Shown here: in pieces, positions 61,201 to 64,000 of the stretch
How the letters are laid out: each line of letters begins with the position of its first letter
Numbering within the stretch: position 1 is the first letter of the stretch
Source: Lineus longissimus
Taxonomy: Eukaryota > Nemertea > Pilidiophora > Heteronemertea > Lineidae
Length of the DNA: 64,000 bases
Assembly: GCF_910592395.1 (NCBI RefSeq)
Contig: NC_088313.1
Location: forward strand, 18,802,437-18,866,436
Direction of reading: 5' to 3'
The notes under the pieces: model-generated
Databases searched by the model: none
What the model saw: only the letters and a program-made list of their open reading frames with translations
What the model was told of the DNA's origin: nothing
Position numbers and translations under genes: made by a program

Positions 61201-64000
61201 CCCCGAAGGCGTTGTTGCGGCAGTCTTGCGGAAATGTCGCATTGTAACTTTGAATCGACAGATCTGGTAAAATGTCGCAAAGACGTGGCCATGTTTGATC
61301 TATCGCATAACTTTAATCCGTTTTCCTCGGTGTGTAAATATCGCTAAGTTCTCTTCCAGTCCATTGAGAAATTCTTGTCTGCTGTGAGTTACGTAGCGTT
61401 GCTCTTTTGCTAATAGTTGGGGATAGCTCGACTAAATAGGTGTTGTTCTTTCGGTTAGCGTGTTTTGTATTTGCTCCCTACTTGAATTGGCAGCCAAAAT
61501 AAATGTTTACATTGCCAGGGTAATTTTATTTACTGTCGGAGCCAATGTCCTGCCCTCTTAGTGGAATATTTCTTTAAGCTCAGACCCTGGCAAATAAACG
61601 TGGACTTAGCATGTCAATGAAGGTTTTTAGAAGGTGTAAAATAGACCTCTCCTATTTGACTTTTCGTCAAGTGATTCCATGTGTTCAAACTCATTTGGGT
61701 GAAGTCGTTCTCCGTTGCCAGTGTTCTTGTATACTAGAAAAAAACACCACATTTAGGCCCATCGCGGACGCGACTGAAGATCCTAATGGTGCATTGACTT
61801 TCAGAACTGGGCACTCCAACTTTGCTCCTGGTAGGACTCAGAACATTGACAGTCTCCCCCCCCCTAAAAAAACACCCTACGATGTCAGATTTGTGACGAC
61901 TACAACGGAGTGCAAAATTTCGCTTTTTTGATTGAACGATAAAACCGGAAGCACCATCTAATTCTACCTCCAGATTCCTAAATGGCGATTGCGCCGCTGA
62001 AACAAACCGAATCTCTCGAATGTAAAGCAATTTTAATCACTTATCTCCGCAAAATATAATACTGAAAAGCTGCTTCTTTTCGGTGAAAAGTACTCAGGTA
62101 ATACTGTGTCCTACAAATTTGCAAATTACAGTTACAAATAACAGATTATTTCATTCGCCGTATGTTACTATTTTAGAGGGGCGAAATGTTAGTTTGGCCA
62201 CATAAAGACCTACAACCTCGAGAAAACGAGCTTCTCTCATGAATAAGTAAAACCAGACATATCCCTATCAAAAGACAACTAATCAAACAGGTATGTTTCA
62301 CATCAAGTAGGAACCGCTAACTTGTAATTCCTCAAGTTTACCAATTCAAAATCAAATAAAAAGTAAGGTTTCTTTGCCCGACTCAACAGCACAACTATTT
62401 ATAAATAATTTCGTGAATCGTTTTCGATAATTTCTGTTGACATAAAAAGAAGGCGACTCGTGGATGTGTTTGTAGTGATACATGTTAAATTGAGTGGTCT
62501 TTAGTCGAATATGGCTTCTCATTATGCCTGACACACGCCGTTCTAACACCCGCGGACAAATCTGTGTGGCTTACCCCACAAATGGTAGAAAAATACATGA
62601 AAATACCAATGAAAATATGAATTCGCGTTACAAGAATATCTACTTGATTTTCGTGAAGTTTTCTTTAGAAGACAAGAGAGAGGCGTTTGTGGCCTATTGT
62701 GTTGTTAAAATGTGTACCCTTCCTTGTTGTCCCTTGCTTATGAAAAGCTTTGCCCTGGAGGGTTTTAAGGGTCGAGTTATCCTAGCGCTAAGACGAAAGG
62801 ACAACGGTCCTCGGCTCAATGGTAATAGAGAGGGACAGTGTTTGCTCAACTGTCCCTCAAATAACTTTCGTCATTCGGACAGTCTGAGACTGGAAGAGAG
62901 ACATGCCGGACGCGGGAACACGGAGAATATTTTTATGGAACAAAATACACTTTTCCTTTAGAATTCTTTATGGAATAAGCAAAATGATTTTCTGGATTAA
63001 GGTAGGACTAGTTGTGGTTTGACGGGCAAGATTTAGCTGTTACATCAAAAACAGTTATGGGTGCGTTTCCACGCGTTGCTGTTGCGTTTATAGAGCTTCT
63101 CTGCGACAAGAAAGAAATAAACCAAATTTTACGACCATAGTTTGGTCATATTTTTTACTTTTTACAGCATGACGGTGTGACCAATAATCCGTAATCCGTA
63201 AAAAAGTTTACCGACAAAAAGTAACAGTCACCCGCGTGGGGGCTCGAACCCCAGACCCTCAGGTTAAAAGCCTGATGCTCTACCGACTGAGCTACACGGG
63301 CTATTGAGTTCAGCGGAAGAATACTCAATATATAAGGCAGTCGAACTCATTTAGACATTCTCTCCTGAAACATTTCAAACTTCTACAACAGCACTAAAGT
63401 TTCTTTTTTTCAATTACTTAACACATCATTACTGTTCTTGTCTTTTCAGGGAGTTTTCTATGTTCAAAGAGAAGAACCCTCACGACATCGCTGATGCCCT
63501 TCTCTCTTTGAAACACGCCGTGGTCCATCCCCAGATGAATAACCAACTCTCACCCCTTTCGCCCTCCTTGACGCACTTCTCGCCATCCATGACGTCACCA
63601 GGGAGTCACGGGACCGTCGGCCATGGACTCAGCCACCAATCCCCCTACGGGGCAACATACGGGCCCTCATCAAGCAGCTACCCGCCGCAGTATCCGGAAC
63701 ACAACGGGTCCCAAGCGACCAACAACGTGCCATTTCCTTCAATGAGTGTTAATGTCTCTATGAGCATGAATGTCGGCTTGCCGGGACAAAATGGACAAGT
63801 TAACCCACACCCGCTGCAACAACAATGGTGTAACCAGCAGCAGCACCAAAGTCCGCCACAATTCACTCGGGATTACTCAGCAACTCAACCCCAATATTCA
63901 GCCACCTTCAACGCCCATAACCAAACGTACAGCGCATCTTACTCGTTTGCGTCAGACTTGAGAAACATTGCCAATAATGACCGGGAAAACTTACACCGGT
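55289..64000 (+). CDS. gl: glass homolog, zinc-finger photoreceptor transcription factor, N-terminal part (3' end beyond window)
   Basis: Three exons join in phase: 55289-55335, 56078-56326 and 63450 to the window edge. Four blocks occur in the same order as in Drosophila Glass as I recall it: SYVPNNPNY (GYVPNNPLF), LTALDLDPVPNILPFSCG (LPPLDIDPLPSLFPFSPCG), FPSMSVNVSMSMNVG (YPSMSVNVSMNMTM) and SASYSFASDLR (SATYSFTADFR). Glass is a nuclear C2H2 factor needed for photoreceptor development; its five zinc fingers are C-terminal and would lie beyond base 64000. The visible part is low-complexity, rich in Pro, Gln, Ser and Asn, with three SPFK/NPFKPG-type motifs in exon 2. The start has two ATGs (55289, 55292). 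Identification rests on four short motifs, so the zinc fingers are needed for proof. Confidence 0.85.
55871..55910. repeat. (GAT)n microsatellite in glass intron 1
   Basis: Imperfect run of GAT/GAC triplets within the 742-bp first intron; not coding in this model. Confidence 0.85.
56327..63449. other. glass intron 2 (7.1 kb)
   Basis: Bounded by AA/GTAAGT at 56326 and CTTTTCAG at 63449. It holds the antisense tRNA-Lys gene and no other gene I can support. Several homeodomain-like words occur (for example ATAATTAGCGATTCC near 57668, TTTAATTAGTTTAAG near 59334, GACAATTAGC near 58898). A 155-codon ORF at 62494-62961 and other ORFs lack family similarity. Large introns in developmental regulators often hold enhancers; that is inference here. 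Confidence 0.6.
63229..63301 (-). tRNA. tRNA-Lys (anticodon UUU)
   Basis: A 73-nt cloverleaf on the minus strand: acceptor GCCCGTG pairs with CGCGGGT (two wobble pairs), the A box is TAGCTCAGTCGGTAGAGC, the anticodon stem TCAGG/CCTGA holds loop CTTTTAA (anticodon at 63268-63266), and the T arm TGGGG-TTCGAGC-CCCCA contains a consensus B box. There is no intron. It lies 149 bp upstream of glass exon 3, in the opposite orientation. Confidence 0.95.

Noticed and set aside
62494-62961. 155-codon ORF inside glass intron 2
   Set aside because: No family similarity, inconsistent composition, no splice sites in suitable phase for glass.
1-64000. CRISPR arrays, bacterial operons, prophage or reverse-transcriptase genes
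   Set aside because: None seen: no regularly spaced direct repeats with unique spacers, and no transposase or polymerase ORF of meaningful length on either strand.

Overview
This is a eukaryotic, intron-rich genomic window. Its genes have many short exons with GT-AG splice sites, long introns full of small non-autonomous transposons, a tRNA gene with a split pol III promoter, and no operons or bacterial signals. The three genes I could identify are conserved across bilaterian animals. The repeats (a tRNA-headed SINE and several palindromic MITE families) are of kinds common in marine invertebrates. A lophotrochozoan such as a mollusc, annelid or brachiopod fits best, but the sequence does not prove the phylum.

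Layout. (1) Positions 1-5489, minus strand: the 5' part of a homolog of the vertebrate gene KIAA0232, running off the left edge inside a very large exon. (2) About 5.5-21.4 kb: a repeat-rich intergenic stretch with a long hairpin, a 1.07 kb inverted-repeat element with subterminal CACTG-type motifs, two further palindromic elements and a pair of diverged direct repeats. It also holds a possible unknown small spliced gene at about 12.2-19.2 kb, offered only as a candidate. (3) 21492-43585, plus strand: a complete homolog of EPG5, the autophagosome-lysosome tethering factor. It is resolved into 38 coding exons with compatible phases and gives about 2,621 residues (human about 2,579). Its introns and 3' UTR hold at least seven inverted-repeat elements, three of them from one 223 bp foldback family. 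(4) About 44.6-55.2 kb: a mostly low-repeat intergenic interval. (5) 55289-64000, plus strand: the start of a homolog of glass, the photoreceptor-fate zinc-finger transcription factor. Three exons encoding the N-terminal conserved blocks are present; the zinc fingers lie beyond the right edge. A tRNA-Lys(UUU) gene sits antisense in its 7.1 kb second intron.

The three genes have no known joint pathway. EPG5 acts in late autophagy, glass is a developmental regulator and KIAA0232 is uncharacterised. The most useful second looks are the glass identification, a cryptic in-frame 66-nt exon in EPG5 intron 11, a 10-unit heptad minisatellite coding for part of the EPG5 N terminus, the inverted-repeat element families, and the candidate orphan gene near 12-15 kb. 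All splice models are by eye from consensus sites, reading-frame continuity and recalled family sequences; no alignment or transcript data were used.
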